64,000 bases of DNA from positions 372,001-436,000 of the forward strand of contig CBFFRQ010000066.1 in assembly GCA_965644315.1 (NCBI GenBank). The letters are read 5' to 3'. The notes beneath the pieces were generated by a model. That model ran no database searches, was not told the origin of the DNA, and saw only the letters and a list, made by a program, of their open reading frames with translations. Positions 1-15,000 of this stretch are shown here, in pieces. How positions within the stretch are numbered: the stretch's first letter is position 1; the number at the start of each line of letters is the position of its first letter. The DNA is from Caecitellus pseudoparvulus (taxonomy: Eukaryota > Bigyra: Bicosoecida). A program made the position numbers and the translations under genes.

Positions 1-1
1 A

Positions 2-3000
2 GCGTCCTGCTCGGCATCTAGCGAGGCAGCTTCCCTTTTGCAACATGTTGCAGCTGCACTCCGCGCGACTTGCGTGGACAACCTGGCCGGTGTTGTGACC
101 TTTGACACCCTGCGTTCTTCCGCACGCTTCCTTGAAGTCCACGAAACAGTCCAAGAAAGGCTGGGAGCAGCATCAGATGTCTTGCTCCTGGAGCTGCAAG
201 GCGCCCAAGAGAGTGACATCATTGATGTTGCACGGCCGGCTATGGAGGCAGCGGCTGCGGTTGCAACTCGCAGCGCAGACATGCTAGCAGTCGAACTTGA
301 AGAACGATTAGTGCTCCTCAACGAGGGAGTTCTTAGCAGCATTCCAAGGCCAGCTGAGTTGAGCCAGTTGGTTAATGTGATGCAGGGCATGCAAAGCACC
401 CTCCAGGATAGTGTACGAGCTGCAGCTGAGGCTGAAGCAGAGATGCAGCCAGTTCTAGACGATGCTGCCTTCGTGCTGCGCGCTTTGGCGACCACCGCAG
501 ATGACGCCTCCACCGTGTTCGACCAGCTAGATATGTTCTCAGACCTATTAGACACGTTGAATCACTTCTTGCAAGAAGCGCCGGTGCACGTGCGGTCGGT
601 TGAAGCAAACGCTGAGGAAGCACTCGCTGAAGTGCAAAGCTGGGCGCAAGATGCTCTCCAAATGGGAATCAGCGACCTTAGTACGCAGTTGACACTGGTG
701 GCTGGATCCATTGCACGTGAGATGGAGGCAAGCCTCGTTGTCGGGACTGAAGCACTGCTCGAGGCAGGCGAAGGGATGGCTGCCAACGGCTCTCTCCACT
801 TGCCCTCGTCGCCATTCAGCGCGATGTCCACCGTAGCTACTGCTGCCCATCAAAACCTTCTGGACACTCTGTTTGAAGGTGACTGCAGCCGATTTGACAC
901 CTTCTCCAAGATCGTCGGCAGCCTTGCAGGAGTCGCAACAACGACAGATGAACCAGCAGTTCGCCAGGCAGCTCTGGAAGCCACCGGCGCTCTTCAGGGC
1001 ATTTCACGGCATGCGATTGGAGTTCGTCACTTCTCTTCGCGCACAAACACGTCAGCTGAGCGATACATGCAGTTTGCTCAGCATGTGCCTGCTCTCCTTG
1101 CCGAGCTTGACGGCATTCAAGCGTCGGCAAGCGTTTTGGACACCGCCTTCGTTCAGACCCTGCAGCACGCCGCGGCTCAGTGGGCCAAACGCATTCCTGC
1201 CTCGCTCCAGAAGCTTGCTGCGTCAGCACAAGGTGCAGCTGGCTCAGCTCGCGAAGCCCTCATTCCATCCGTTGCTACCGTTGCCGAAGCCGTGTCCCGA
1301 CACGCTGATTCGTTGGACTCACAACTCACACAGGCAAAGAGCGGCCGAGAAGTTGTATCTGTCATGTATCAGACAATTGACTTGTTGCAGGACGAGCTTG
1401 ACTCCATCTCTCAATCCCTTTCCCAGCTCACCTCGGCAGCCGAGGAATCATCGCGAGCACTGCAGAGCATGAGCCCCATCCTGCAGTTGGTGAATGGAGC
1501 GAGTCCGTTGATGTCAGAGTTCAACGATCTGCAGCAGCAAGCATTGAGCGTGTCTGCTGCCCTTCCCAGCATGCTTCGGACGTATGCCTCGCAGTCATGC
1601 GTTGAGGGCGCTTTGTGCATCCGCACGGCGATGAACGGGCAGCTTGGAGAGCTGCACGACGTAGTCACTCGCATCAGCGACGGAGTGGTTGGCAGCAACG
1701 CGCTGCTACGGGGCATTAATAACCTCCTTCCCCCATCTCTTGAAGCCGCTGCTGCGGCGTCGGAAATGCTCAACGGAGTTGCACAGGCGGTGCAGCATCA
1801 TGCGGTCGAAGGCCCGCTCGGCGCAAAAGGTGCCATGCGATCAGCCGCAGTGGCTGCCATCTCAAGCGCTTCCAAGCTCACTGAAGTAAGTGACACTGTT
1901 GGTGGTTTCTTGCTGCGAGCATCAGCTGCCGTCCATGAATACGGCCGCATCGGCCCGTCTGTTGCCCACGACCTCACCATCATTGCTGAGTCAGGCTGGG
2001 TTCCAGACGCTCTACAAGCGAACTCTGCTGCACTCCGAGTCGCCCTGGCAGACGGCGTGGATCAAATCGAGCACATCGAGTTGTTTGTTCTGCCTGCCAT
2101 GCAAAGCTTCCAAGCCTGGAAGGCAAGTGCTGCTGCAGCGCTCCGCAAGGTGGTGCTGGACGACTTCATCCGCGTGCCAGCTCTTGCCGCAGCAGCTCTT
2201 CTTGCCGTCCCTGACATGAGCGATCTTGTCGTGGATGTACGCCAGAAGTCCGCTGTTTTGCAAGAGGCTGTAGGCGCTTTTGTCGTAACCCGCACGGCAG
2301 AGCTGACTCGGCCCAGCAGCCGAGCACAGCCCATGTCTTGTAGGAGTGGTGACTGCACACTCATGCATGACCCCGTCACCCTCAGGACTCCACTTTATGA
2401 TGGAGTGATTATAGGCACCATGACTCACTTCTGGTACGAGAACTTTGTTCCCATCAGCCCAGGCTGCCTCATTTTTGGCTACCCTTGCCGAGGTGACGAC
2501 TGGCGCCTTGAGTTGCCTGGTCTTCTGGAGGACTGGGTCCCGCAAGGCATCGAAGCTCTGAGCTACAAGCGACAGCTCATCTCCTACTATGGTGTTGGGA
2601 GCAACGCGCAGCGTCCTTCACTTTTCGTCGTCATGAACGATGACGAGGAAATTGAGTCCATCTTTGAGCTGTACCTTGCAAATGGGCAGCCGTACTATGG
2701 AACCGTAGCAGACGTCACCCATGCTGTGGATCCCAGGAAGGGTGACTATGACCTCTTGTGGACGTGCTCAGATCGCACTGACTGGAGCCGTGCCCAGCAT
2801 TCGAAGCATCGAGTTCCGCCTACGGCCAGGGAAGGCCACATCATTGCCTTCGACTTTGCGGAGCTTGAACGCAAACTTGGCAAGTCCCCACACGTCCAGC
2901 GCTTGACAGCCGTGACAGACCCTATTCCTGTTGATGTCAAGCCAAACTACTTGCACTATGAGCGACGTTCATTCTCAGAAAAGGACGAAACTGTGCTCTT

Positions 3001-6000
3001 TGTGGGCGAGTACTACGAGCCCGGCGAGCCTCCTCAACCCATGCGCGTGGCAGGCACCCCACGAAGGGCTAAGAGCCAGTCAGGCGTGCTGCACAGCGAG
3101 GGCCGCCCCGCCCCTGCACCTGTGCAAAATGCCACGTACGCTCCTGACAGATCGCGATCCCCATCTCTGGACCCTTACGCACACTCTTCTAAGTGGTCAT
3201 TCACTTTGGATGTCTCGGCGCACCACACTGTGGATGATGTTTACGACGACGAATTCTGCGCTCAAGGTGCTTATGGCGAGTACAGTAACGATTGGATGAA
3301 AGAAAGCACTGACAGTTTCGCTGACCCCGATCGCAACACAGCGTGGGAGCGCTGCCAGAAAGGCTGGTTGGTCGGCTACACTTTGGAGGACGACGGCATG
3401 CCCCGAGCCTTGCATGAAGACCTCTTCTATGACATCGATGAGGCCGAATGGGCTGAAGAAGCCACTCGCCTGGGCCAGGTTGCAGCTGAGCAAGGCGAAG
3501 CTGGCTCACAGCCTGCGGATCTGCTGAACGCTGATGCTGATACGTGTGGAGTGCCCGAGCCAGTTGTAGACTTGAGGGAGCTGGGTGAGCCAGCTCCAGG
3601 GTTCATCCCCCACACCCAGGCTCTGGCGCCAAACTTCATCATCAAAGTTGGGCCCCGAAAGAAGGGCTTCTTCTTGTTTGATCGACTTGGCTTCCGCAAC
3701 ATGGCCTTCTCCGAGTGCTCATTTGTGCAAGGGTACTCGACATGTGCCATTGTCTTCCATGAACTTGTGCAGGAAGAGAAGCTGTGCTACCTCGATCTCC
3801 CCGATCCTGCCGTAGAAGCTGTGATCGTTGACTGGCCAGTGTCTGGCGGGACGTGGATTCTGGTTGATTCGACTGCAAATGATGACACGATTGCAAACAG
3901 GGCACCTGCAGGCGGCCGAGCTCCCACGAGCAACGCACCTCGGGAAAAGGCTGACTTCCCGCCACTCATCCCAGCAGGCAAGCCCACCGGCCAAGAGGAG
4001 GAGGAGAAGGGCACAACTTTGATCAAGATGAAAGCCCCTGCAGGCTTGGAATCCCTCACTTATTACGAAGACTTTGGGGTGATCTTCTTCATGGCACTGA
4101 CTTCCTCGGGAGCAGGGGCACACTTTCAGCGCGTGCAAGACATTGGTGGCATCGTTGACGATTCCGCGTACAAGCTGACTGTCCCCGCGGTGCGGAACTT
4201 GAGTCCAACGACTGTTGAGAACATTGTCTTCTTCCGAACTCGTCAGGATCGCGAACCCTTCTTCATGGTGAGCTGGCTGGGGCCAAGGTGCATTGTGAAC
4301 TTGGACGCGGACTTTTGCGAGGAGGTCAAGTTCAGGTTCCCTAAAATTTGGTTCAACAGGCGACTACAACAAAGGCAGGGGCGGAATCTCGGCGCAGACT
4401 CTGATGCCATTGTTGTTGACATGAGCCCGCTGACCCACAGTGAGCGAGACCTTCGTGTGGCAGGGCTGGAACCAGTTCATGCACTTAGCAAGGTGCTCGC
4501 AGCTAACAGCATCCAAGACGGCACAGCACCAGACATCTGGATCCGAGACACGTCCGGCCGACTGCTCTCAGTTGCGCCAGCACATTTGCTGCAGCAAGAG
4601 AACCTTCAGAATGCTTGGAAGCATACGGTGGGCATGAGTCACAAGCACCGAACCTTCTCTCAACCTCGGCAAGCACTCCACCCGAGAGATTCTGTAGGTC
4701 GCCAGATTCAAGAGAGCAAGTACTTTACGACAGACCCCCTGGCAGCAAGGAGACAACTCTTTTGCGATGACACGACAACGTCATCCGACCCATTTGCGGC
4801 GCTCGCAACGGACGATGGCAGCTTGGTGGCTGGGGCCGCAGACGTTCCTGACTTCTGCCTTTCCTCTTACAGCACGTTGGGAACTCACACCCAGAATATT
4901 CTGACGATTCCGATTCAAATCCCCTTCCCTTATGTTGCTATCGGATTTATCCTTACCACGGCCGTGGACATTCAGCTGGACTTGGCTGTGGCGGTATGTT
5001 TCCAGGAAAAAATGCTGCTGATTTCACCCATTCCTCTGGTTACACCGTGGGTAAGTTTTGCTGTGGAAGTTGGCCTGCGCCTCATCAAGCCGGGGCTGCG
5101 GGCGATTGTCCGAGTCGTCACTCTGGCCATCGTCCCAACAATGAGCATCGGGCTCACGCCAGGCGGTGGGCTGCGTGTGTGCTTGATGCTTGACCTCGGT
5201 TTACGTGGCCCGCGCGTGGACATCGAGGCGTACTTTACAACATTTCTGTGCATTGAGTGCAAATGCTGCCCCATCAAGATTGGGTTTGCCCGATTCCCCC
5301 GCTGCATTGTGGTTTGGTGCGACGAGCAAGTCATTCCCATCTTCAGCACGTACCCTCTCGGCAACACCTGGTATACTTGGCATCTCTTTACGATTTGCCT
5401 GTACAAACCAGACTCGACTGTTCCGGAACTTGATGACGCCTTTGTCTTGCCTCACCAAGACGACGAGCACACGGTGTCCATCAACTTTGGTGGCGCTTGG
5501 GATCCCCAGGCCCGCATCTACAGATACGCTGCGGCGCTAGGCACACGGCCGATGCGGCAGGATGTCTTCGCCTTTGCGACAGAGCGAGATGTCACGTCCT
5601 TCACTTTTGCGGGCGTGCAGTGTCCTGGAGAAGATGTGCTGACGTACGCAACTGTGGTCTTCATCAACGCGGAAAGCCTGGAAGCAGCCAAGTCGGTGCC
5701 ATTTGTGTGCGACGCAACAGGCCCTGAAGTATTTGACTTGCAAGTGTACGACGCATCCATTGACACATTTGTGCAAGCTTCCGACTTCCAGGTGATCAAC
5801 GCAACGAGCGCGCTGTACGTCAGGTTCAAGGTCGTGGAAAGGGCCCATACGTCTGGCATCACCATGGTGCAAATGGGCATTGGATCCGCGCCGGGCCTTG
5901 ACGATGTGAGTTTCTTCAAGGACATCGGGCATGAGCACAGTATGCAGAAGAAGGCCTCCTCATGGTACACAGCAGGTGCGACAGAGCTGGATCTCCAGCA

Positions 6001-9000
6001 CGGGCTGTACTACTGGGTCACGATTCGCACCGTGAACTCTCTCGGCATCCAAGCGTTCTACAGCTCACACCCGCTGTTTGTTGACCGAACGGGTTCAAGG
6101 GCTGTGTACATTGCAGAATCAGGTGGACTGCGGGGCTGGGGCTACAATGAGAATGTCACATTCTATGGGTCAGCATTCACAGTCGCTGTTGCCTGGGACG
6201 AATTCGAGGATGCGGAGGGGACGCGAACTGTGAAGTACGAGGTAAACCTTTACGATGTGGATGAGGACCGCATGGTGATTTCAGACAATTTTGGCCTCGC
6301 CCCACATGTTTCGGTAGGCTCCGCACAGAGTTTTCTCTTCCAGCTTCCTCCCTCGGATGCGTTGGTCGAGGGGCACACGTACCGCTGGAGCATCATTTCA
6401 CAGACGTCTGCTGGGGCCAAGCTCGAGTCACTTTCTGATGGCTTCGTGTCAGACCCATCACCAGTGAACGTGTTCTCACTATCTGAACGGAAAATCAAAG
6501 CAGACGTGGATTATGAGGCCTTGAGCAGGAACCCGGGAACTGCGCCGGTAAACGAGCCACAGCGCGTTCTCTTTGAGTCAGAAGTCAGCAAGCAAGATCT
6601 GGATTTCGTCTCTTCGTTGCCAGTGCTGCACGTCTCTTGGCAGAGCTGGGACGATTTGTCCGGAGTCGAGAGCCTTGTTGTTGGCGTGGGGCCGTCACCT
6701 GGGAGTGCGGATCTGTCCGGGTGGCGAACGCTGCAACCTGACCAGCAGGAGGTTGTCTTGCTCGGTGTCCCGGTGCTTGCGCACATGCCTCTCTTCGTCA
6801 CACTCCGTGCAACGAACGGCGCGCGGACAGAGAGGTGGTATGTCTCTGATGGCCTGGTCGTCGATGAGACACCACCTGTCATGGACAGGCAGTTCCGGTT
6901 CTTCGATTGTGATCCCACATCGCGTGCATGTAACATCTGGGCAGATGTTGATTTCCAAAGTGTCAACGCGTCCCTCATCTCGACATGGGCTTCTGGGTTC
7001 ATTGACCCGCACTCGTTCGTGGACCACTTCCAGGTGTTCCTTGGCACGCAACCGGTCACGGAAGCTGCACGTGACTGCCTTGACTTCATCGCACATTCAC
7101 GGGGACAGATTCCCCCGGCTGTGCTGGAGCAAGACCTCGACCTGGTCGCTCGAGTGAGTGATCCCTTGGCAGAAACTCGCTGCGGTGGCCTGCGGACGAA
7201 CGCATCGTTCTTTGATGTAGGAGGGCCAGTATTCCTGCCCTTTTCATCGTCCAGGTACAGGTGGAATAACTTCTCCCGACCCTTGGAGCATGGGCAGGTG
7301 TACTACACCACGATCCGTGCCGTGAACAAGGCTGGCCTGTCATCTTGGAGGAGTACAACTGGCGTCACAATTGACATCACCCCCCCGGATTCCGTCCTTG
7401 TTGTGGATGGCAACCCCGACCAAAGCTCGTTCCCCAATCGTCACCCGAACGCAACTCGTGGAGACATGCAGTATCAGCGAGAGAACCGGGCAGCCTTTGG
7501 TTCCTGGACCGCTTCCAACGACTCAGAGTCGGGCATTGCCCAGACTGTTGTGTTCATGAGGCATGCGCAGTCTCACATCGCTGTGAGTCGTGAGTTCCCC
7601 GTTCCCCCTGGACAGGCGCCTGCGAACTTGCAGGCTACGCTGCCAGTGGACCTTGAAGACATGCGCCAAGGTGAAGCGTACGAGTTTGCTGTGCGGGTCA
7701 CCAATCGAGCAGGCCTGTCCAGTCTCAGTGCATCTGATGGCGTCACCATTGACACTTCTCCGGCTGAAATCGAGTTTGTGCACCTCCTTGTGAACAGCAG
7801 CACCCCTGGTGTGGCAACGTCTCCTGATAACATGATTGGCTTGCAGTGGGCTGTTCGGGAACCGGACTCCGAGCTGCTGGCATGCAGGTTCTTCCTCGGC
7901 ACGCTCCCAGGGTCCGCAGACCTGTTGCCCGAGACCTTCGTCTTCCCCTACCAACTTGCTGCTCCTGCACCTGTAGCGGCACCGCCAGTGGATGGCTCGT
8001 CTCTGGCACCTTCTAGAGTGCCTAGTGCAGGTCTTGGGCCGCAAGCTGGGTTGGATGAAGCTACTGCCTTCCTGCGGTACGACTGGGGTTCTGCGCCACA
8101 GCAACGTGCCGTGCACTGGGCAACAGTGCCAGCTGGCATGTTCAAGGACGGGGTTTCCATCCATGCCACAGTTCGCTGCGAAACTCGCACGGGCGCAACA
8201 ACCTTCCGCAGCAGCGACAATTCCATCTTGGTGGATGTCACTCCTCCGCAGCCTGGCTTTGTCCGGGACGGTGAGCGTGGCCGTGTGGACATTGACTTCA
8301 CAAGCCTTCGGGACAGCCTTTTGGCCAACTGGGGCCAGTTCGAAGAGCATGGAAGTGGGCTTGAAACGTACTCTGTCTGTGTTGCTGGGGTTGGGGCAGA
8401 GGACCCGTGTGAGTTGCTGGGCCCGACGGATGTCGGGCTAGTGACGTCGGTGTTGATTGACTTGACCGCTGCTCCTCTGTCACGGCATGCGGCGTACACC
8501 GTCACCGTGATCGCAAGAGATTTTGCCGGGCACGAGACTGCTGTGGCATCTGATGGCGTTTTCGTGGATGACACTCCTGCTTGCGATGGCACTGCGTTCA
8601 TTTTGCACGGTTTCCCGGGTGACTCGAGCCTCGGCCAGCAACCGGAGTTTACCTCTCTCTCCAATCTCTTGCGCTTGCATTGGTTTGGGTTCAGAGACAA
8701 CCAGACAGGCATTGCAGAGTACACCGTGCATGTGGGCAGCGAACCTTTCGCAGATGACATCAAGCTTCCACGGTCTGTGGGGCCTGCACTTCAGGCTGCC
8801 GTGGTTGACATTGATCTGCAGCATCTGCAGACTGTCTGGCTGACCACAACGGCAGTGAACGCCATCGGCCTCAAGCACTCTGTCTCCTCCAGTTCCATGA
8901 CTTTCGACGCGACGGCCCCTCTCTGTTCTGCCCTGGATGGCCATATTCCTTCTGAGGACCTGGACTTTACACCGCGCTTTGTGCCGCACATTCAGTGGCA

Positions 9001-12000
9001 GGTCGACGACCCAGAGTCTGGCATCTTGCGGGTGGAGTGGGCTGTGGGCACTGCTCCAGGGCTGTCTGACCACATTGCATTCCAGGATGGCCCCACTGAG
9101 CGGTCAGCCATCGTATCGTATCCCGATATTGTGCTCCCTCCTGGACAACAGTTCTACACGACCGTGCGCGTCACAAATGGGGGAGGTGCTGTCACTGTGT
9201 GCTCCAGCGATGGCGTGATTGTTGACTTGACGAACCCAACAGTGCGCATGCCTCCCAGAGACGGGCCTTCCCTGGTTGATGCCGATGTGACTGCCAATGC
9301 GACGCACGTTCATGGCCGCACTGCATTCCAAGACCCCGAGAGTGGAATTTCTGAAGTGCGTGCCCGCGTGCTGCAGGTTCAAGGCGCAGGACCCAACGCT
9401 GTGGAAACTGAAGCTCACCCGTGGGAGACGCTGCACTCCTCAGCACTGGCTGGTGGTTTCGTTCTCTCACTAAGCTCACCACTGGCTCACTCTGCAGCGT
9501 ACGTCCTCGAGGTGTCTGCAACGAACGCGGTCGGGGGGAGCGTGACGGCCCGATCAGATGGCTTTGTGTTGGACGCAACGCCGCCCCAGTGCACGGAAGT
9601 CACGGATGGCCCAACGGCAGGTCAAGACATTGACTTGCAAGCTAGCCGCGGTGCTATCGCCGCCTGTTGGTCGTGTGACGATGACATGTCCCCCATTGTC
9701 CGGCATGAGATGCGTGTGCTGGCTCGACCTGCGAGCAACCAGTCTGCTCAATGGAGCCCTGTCAACGCTTGGAGGTCAGTGGGGCGCTCAACGTGTGCAC
9801 GGGGAGCTGGATTTGATGTTACCACTGGGCTGCAGTATTCTGTTCAAGTAAGAGCATTCACAGAAGTTGCCGCCTCCGCCACGAAGCAAAGCGACGGAGT
9901 GGTGGTGGACTTGACGCCTCCCGTGCCAGGCAGCATAGCTGATGGCCCTCTTGCAGGGGATGGCGGGCAGGGACCAGACATTGACCTCGTCTCCTCGTCG
10001 CGGGGGCTTCAAGGAAGCTGGAGTGGGTGGGCGGATGTGGAGAGTGGCATCGCTGGGTACCAGTGTGGATTCGGGACGTCTCCAGGCTCGGACGACATAC
10101 AAGAGTTCAGGGACGTGCCTGTTCGGTCTGAAGCGGCGGAGCAAGCAGTCTACACTTGCTCTGCTGATGTGCCCTTGCAGCTGTCCCAGCCGTACCACAT
10201 GACAGTGCTGGCTACAAACTTCGTTGGCTTGCAGGCTGCAGCTTCTACTGACGGAGTGCGGTCAGACACTACCAGTCCCCTGTCTGACGCCACGCGCACG
10301 CCCCAGTTCATTCCAACAGTGGCCTTGCCCGGCGACCTTCGTGCACAGGATACTTGGCCTGAGATTGTCTCAGGAGCTGACATCTTTGTTCCCGTGAGCA
10401 CCTTTTTCGACCCCGAGAGTTCGCTGGAGACCGTGCAAGTGACGCTGCGCTGGGTCCCTGGTCCTGATAGCCCTGATGCACTGCGCAGACAAGAAATCAT
10501 CGGGAGCAGGACGCTTCCCGCGCGGTTTGGTCTGCCCAAGGCTGTTTTCAGGAATGTCACTGTCTACGACGGCGAGCGGTTGCAAGCTGTTGCCACAGCG
10601 ACAAACCCGCTAGGCATGGTTTCCCAGCCTGCTGTGTCTGTCCCCGGTACTGTCGATACCCGCACCATCACCCCCGGCATTGTGAAGGACGGATTCTGCG
10701 AGGAAGGCTCAGCGGCATGCCCTGACGTCGACCTCCTCCCTTTCGATGACAGCATTGGAGCTTTTTGGACTGGATTTGTTGACGCGAGGTTTGAGGCGAA
10801 CGACCTTGTGTACACATGGTGTGCGTCCAGTGCAGCCCCAAGTGCGCCCTCTGAAGCTCCAGTGTGTGACGTTGTTGCTCGCCACGAAGTGGGTCCCCGA
10901 ACATCAGCCGCTCGGCAAGCTTCCCTGTCTCTGCCGCACGGAAGCCGCGTGTTCGTTACGGTGGAGGCGACGAACCCCCTGGACCAAACTGTGCGCTCCA
11001 CATCTGACGGTATTGTGTTCGATCCTTCACCACCTGCCATCCTTGACATTGCTATTGTGGAGGCGGCAGGCAGTGAGCATGCTCCATGGTTGAAGTCTAC
11101 TTCGCGGCTGGCCATTGCCGTGAATGTGAGTGAACCAGAGTCAGAAGTGGCTTGCTCTGCATCCCTGGGCCCAGCTGCTGGTCTAGCGACTCTAGCTAGC
11201 TCGGCGGACCTCGTGCTCTCCGGTACGAGCGGCGGCATGTTGACTGGGCGGCTGAGCGTCGGGAACCTGTCCTTGCCTCTCGGCTCAGCCTTGGTTGCGA
11301 CCGTGTCATGTGAAAACACGGCAGGATTGGTGTCTACGGGCTCCTCCCCACCGAGCATTGTCGACACTTCTCCGCCAGAGGCAGGCATCGTGGCGGCTAC
11401 TCTCGACCCTATCACGCAAGTCCCTGCAGACAGCTGGACCGAGCAGAACCAAATGGCGGCCTTTTGGACTGGCTTCCGAGACCAGGAGAGCGACACTGTG
11501 GCATACTCGTGGTTTATTGGCTCAGTCGCTGGTGGCGCAGACCTGCTGGTGCAAACGCCTGTTGGCCTTGATCGTGATGCTTCAGCCTCAGGACTGAGCC
11601 TGACTGACGGGGAAGTCATCTTCATCAGTGTCACTGCAACCAACGGCGCTGGTATGTCAACAACCTCCACCAGCTCGCCAATATTCGTGGATGCCAGCCC
11701 CGCCGTTGTTGACGGTGGCGCAGTGATGGACTCACCACAGTTTCCCAGCGACGAGAGCGTGAGCAACGAGCATCGTCAGCTGACCATGGCTTGGGACTTG
11801 GCAGCATTTACAGACCCGCATTCTGGCGTTTCAGGATTCAAGGTGGCTTGGTTCACTTCTCAGGCTTGGGGAGCTCCCGTGACTGAAGTGGTCAGCGTCG
11901 CCCCAGATCAGGCAACATGGACCGCTTCGGGACTTGACTTGGCCCCCGGGACTTACTACGCCGGTGTGATTGCTGTGAACGGTGTGGGCCTCGAGTCCCT

Positions 12001-15000
12001 GCCGGTTTTCTCTGACGGCATCATCATTGATACCACCCCGCCAGTCTTGGCATCCTCTCCCACCGTTACCCCCAACACTTCTGGTGCTGCATTCCCAACT
12101 CCGCTGCTGGTTGCTTGGGATGCCGCCGTGCATGACCCTGAAAGTGGCATTGCCGGTGCTCAGTGGGCAGTGTGCGAATCCCTCCCTGTTGCGGACAGTC
12201 TCATTATTCAAGCCAGCGGTGAAGATGGCGGCATCACCACCGTTCGAGTTCAGGACGCCGAGGCGCCCATGTCAGCTGGCTCTGCAAACGCCGTGGAGGG
12301 CGCCCCATCTTCACCACTTCTGGGCACTGAAGTGCTTGTGACTCTACCTGCAGGCACAGTGAATGATGCGCACAGTGCTGGCACCACGCAGCGCAGGTGC
12401 GCGTTGCCGTGGAGCCAGCTCTCTGACCCGGCAGCGGGCTCCCTTCTCCTCGACTCGCTGCCTTTGCGAGATGGTGTTGCGTACTCAGCTTTGCTCAGGT
12501 ACAAGAATGTCGCTGGCCAGGTTGCAACCATTGCCTCAGACTCCTTTTCTGTGGATGCTTCACCGCCCGTCCCGGTCGTTGTCAAGGATGGGTTGCTCGC
12601 AAGTGATGTGGAGCTGAGCAAGTCTTGGGCTGCCGTTTCTGCATCATGGCATGCCTTTGAAGAGCCCCACTCTGCCATGCGGGAGTATGAGTGGTGTGTG
12701 GGCACGCAGCCGGGCTTGGGGGACGTGCTGCCGTGCACATCGACAGGTTTGCTGACACAGGCAAGTGCTGAAGTTGACCCCGCCGTCGTTGCTGCAGCCA
12801 ACATGCAGGATGTGCAGACTGCCTTGAATGGCAAGCGCGGTATGCGGTCATGGTATGTGACTGTTCGTGGCTGGAATGCTGCAGGCCTCGTTGCTGAGAT
12901 GTACTCCAACGGCGTTCGGGTGGACGCCATGCCCCCCGTAGCAGGGGTTGTTCTTGATACCACCGGCCCTGGCCAAACAGAAGATGTGGCGAGTCAAACG
13001 GACTCCACCAGCATTCACACCAGCTGGGAGGGTTTCGATGATCTCGGGTCGGGCATCGCCTCGTACACGTGGTGCGTGGGGGCAGTGTCCGGCTCCTGTG
13101 AGGCAGTGTCGGCACAAGACGTTGGGCTCAGCACACAAGCCAGTGCGGCCAACCTGGCCCTCGCAGATGGCGTGTACTTCAGCACTGTGACAGCTGTGGA
13201 TGCAGCTGGGAACACCGTCTCTGCGACGTCAAATGGTGTCCGTGTGGACACTGTGGCACCTGAAGTCACATTCGTGCGGGCCACGCTGGAAGGGGGTGCT
13301 GCACTCGCGCCTGGCAGCTCCGTGTTCGTGACTCGCTCAGCAAACGGTGTTCTCGTTGAGTGGGGGTCTTCTGAGGCTGGCTCGGTCGCCGTTGCCGTCT
13401 GCGGCATTGACCCAACATCGGAAGATGCTGCATGTGCTCTGCGCCCAGCTCAGGCGCCAACGGCAGCCTCCTTTGCTCGCTTCTCGGGCCTGACCTTCGT
13501 CAATGGGATTCAATACCACGCCTTCGTCCAAGTAACCGATGAAGCTGGCCTTCAATCAGGGTGGAAGCAGTCACAGGAGCTGGTCTTTGTCGACTCCTCG
13601 CCTCCCGTGTCAGGAACGGCCACAGTCGTGAGCATGCTTCATGTGCAACACTGTGCCTTGTATGGGGCGGATGGCGGCATTGGTGAGAGTGCCCTGGGGG
13701 AGCCTGAGGGGGTGCTTGCTTTCGGCAACGCCGTCGTGGGGCCACACTGCGCTGATGAGGGTGTCATTGCGCCCACTCGCTCAGCAGCTGGGCCTGGCGT
13801 CACGGCAAGTGCTTGGCCTGTGCAAGTCAGCTGGGACGGATTCGTGGATGAAGAAAGCGGAATCGTGGGCTACACCGTGTGTCTGGGCTCTCTGCCAGGT
13901 TCAGACGACGCCATGGAGTGCGCCACTGTGGGTGCAACTGAGCACGTGCTGGCCGTTCACCATGATATGTTGCGGCCAGCTTTCGCCGGCTCAAAGCAGG
14001 CAACAACACTGTACGCGACCGTCACAGCTGCGAATCCGGTGGGCAATTCTTCAGTGGCTGTGAGTGACGTGCTTTATGTCGTTCCTCTGGGCCCTGACGC
14101 TGAGGAAGCCGTCGTTCAAGACGGGGCGCTGCTTGAGGACGCGGCATTCTACATCGCAAGCGGCGAAGTATCAGCTCGCTGGGGCGGCTTCAAGCTCAGG
14201 AGCGAAATGGAGCTTCCAGGAGAACACGCATGGAGGAACACTTTCATTTCGTACCTGGTCGGGTGGGGGACTGCGCCTGGTCTCACTGATGTTGTTGAGT
14301 TCCACAACGCTTCTGATGCTGACACTCTCACCGTTTCGGGCGTCGAGCTGGACCCGTACGGAGGGCAAGTCATTTACGCAACAGTACGGGCGTATGGTGC
14401 CCAAGGGGTCTTCTCAGCTGCAACTTCCGATGGCGCTCTCGTCGTGTCCACTCCTCCGGTTCCTCCTGCCAAGGTTCTTGCACTCGAGCTCCCCGGGAGC
14501 TTGAACACCAGTGCCGCAGACGTCGCCTCCGAAGTTGACTTGGGCACGACTGTTTCATCCGCGTTCCTTGCCAGAGACGATGGCTTGCTGCTTGTCTGGC
14601 AGGCCTTCGCGCGCGGAGATGCTGATGTTGTCAGCTACGAAGCTGCGGTGTGCCTTGCAAGCGCAGCGGAAGCGTGCATTGAGGGAATCGAGCAGGTCGA
14701 ATGGTACTCCACTGGGTCAGCCCGCCATGCTGCTTTGGCTGGCATGGACCTGGTGCCTGGGCTGCAGTATGTCGGCCTGGTCAGAGCAACAGACGCTGCA
14801 GGCATGACAAGCGACGTCCGAAGCCCAGTGTTCAGTGTGGACGTCTCCCCGGCAGTCAGTGAGGAGGCTGTTTCTGTCTACCAGCCCTTCGGCGGCTTCG
14901 CAGGTGACGCAGCCAGTAACTTGCCCGATTTTGTTGCCGAGATCGTGGCCGAAGAAACAGCAGCAGTCACATTCGCAGGTCTGTCAGGGGCCCTTGTCTC

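Noticed and set aside
38-40. TTG at base 38 as the start of the giant protein
   Set aside because: The frame is open back to base 2 and TTG is not a normal eukaryotic start; the gene simply enters from outside the window.
10564-11766. 400-codon antisense frame within the giant gene
   Set aside because: It mirrors the sense codons of the Ig-fold array in a GC-rich gene and shows no domain of its own.
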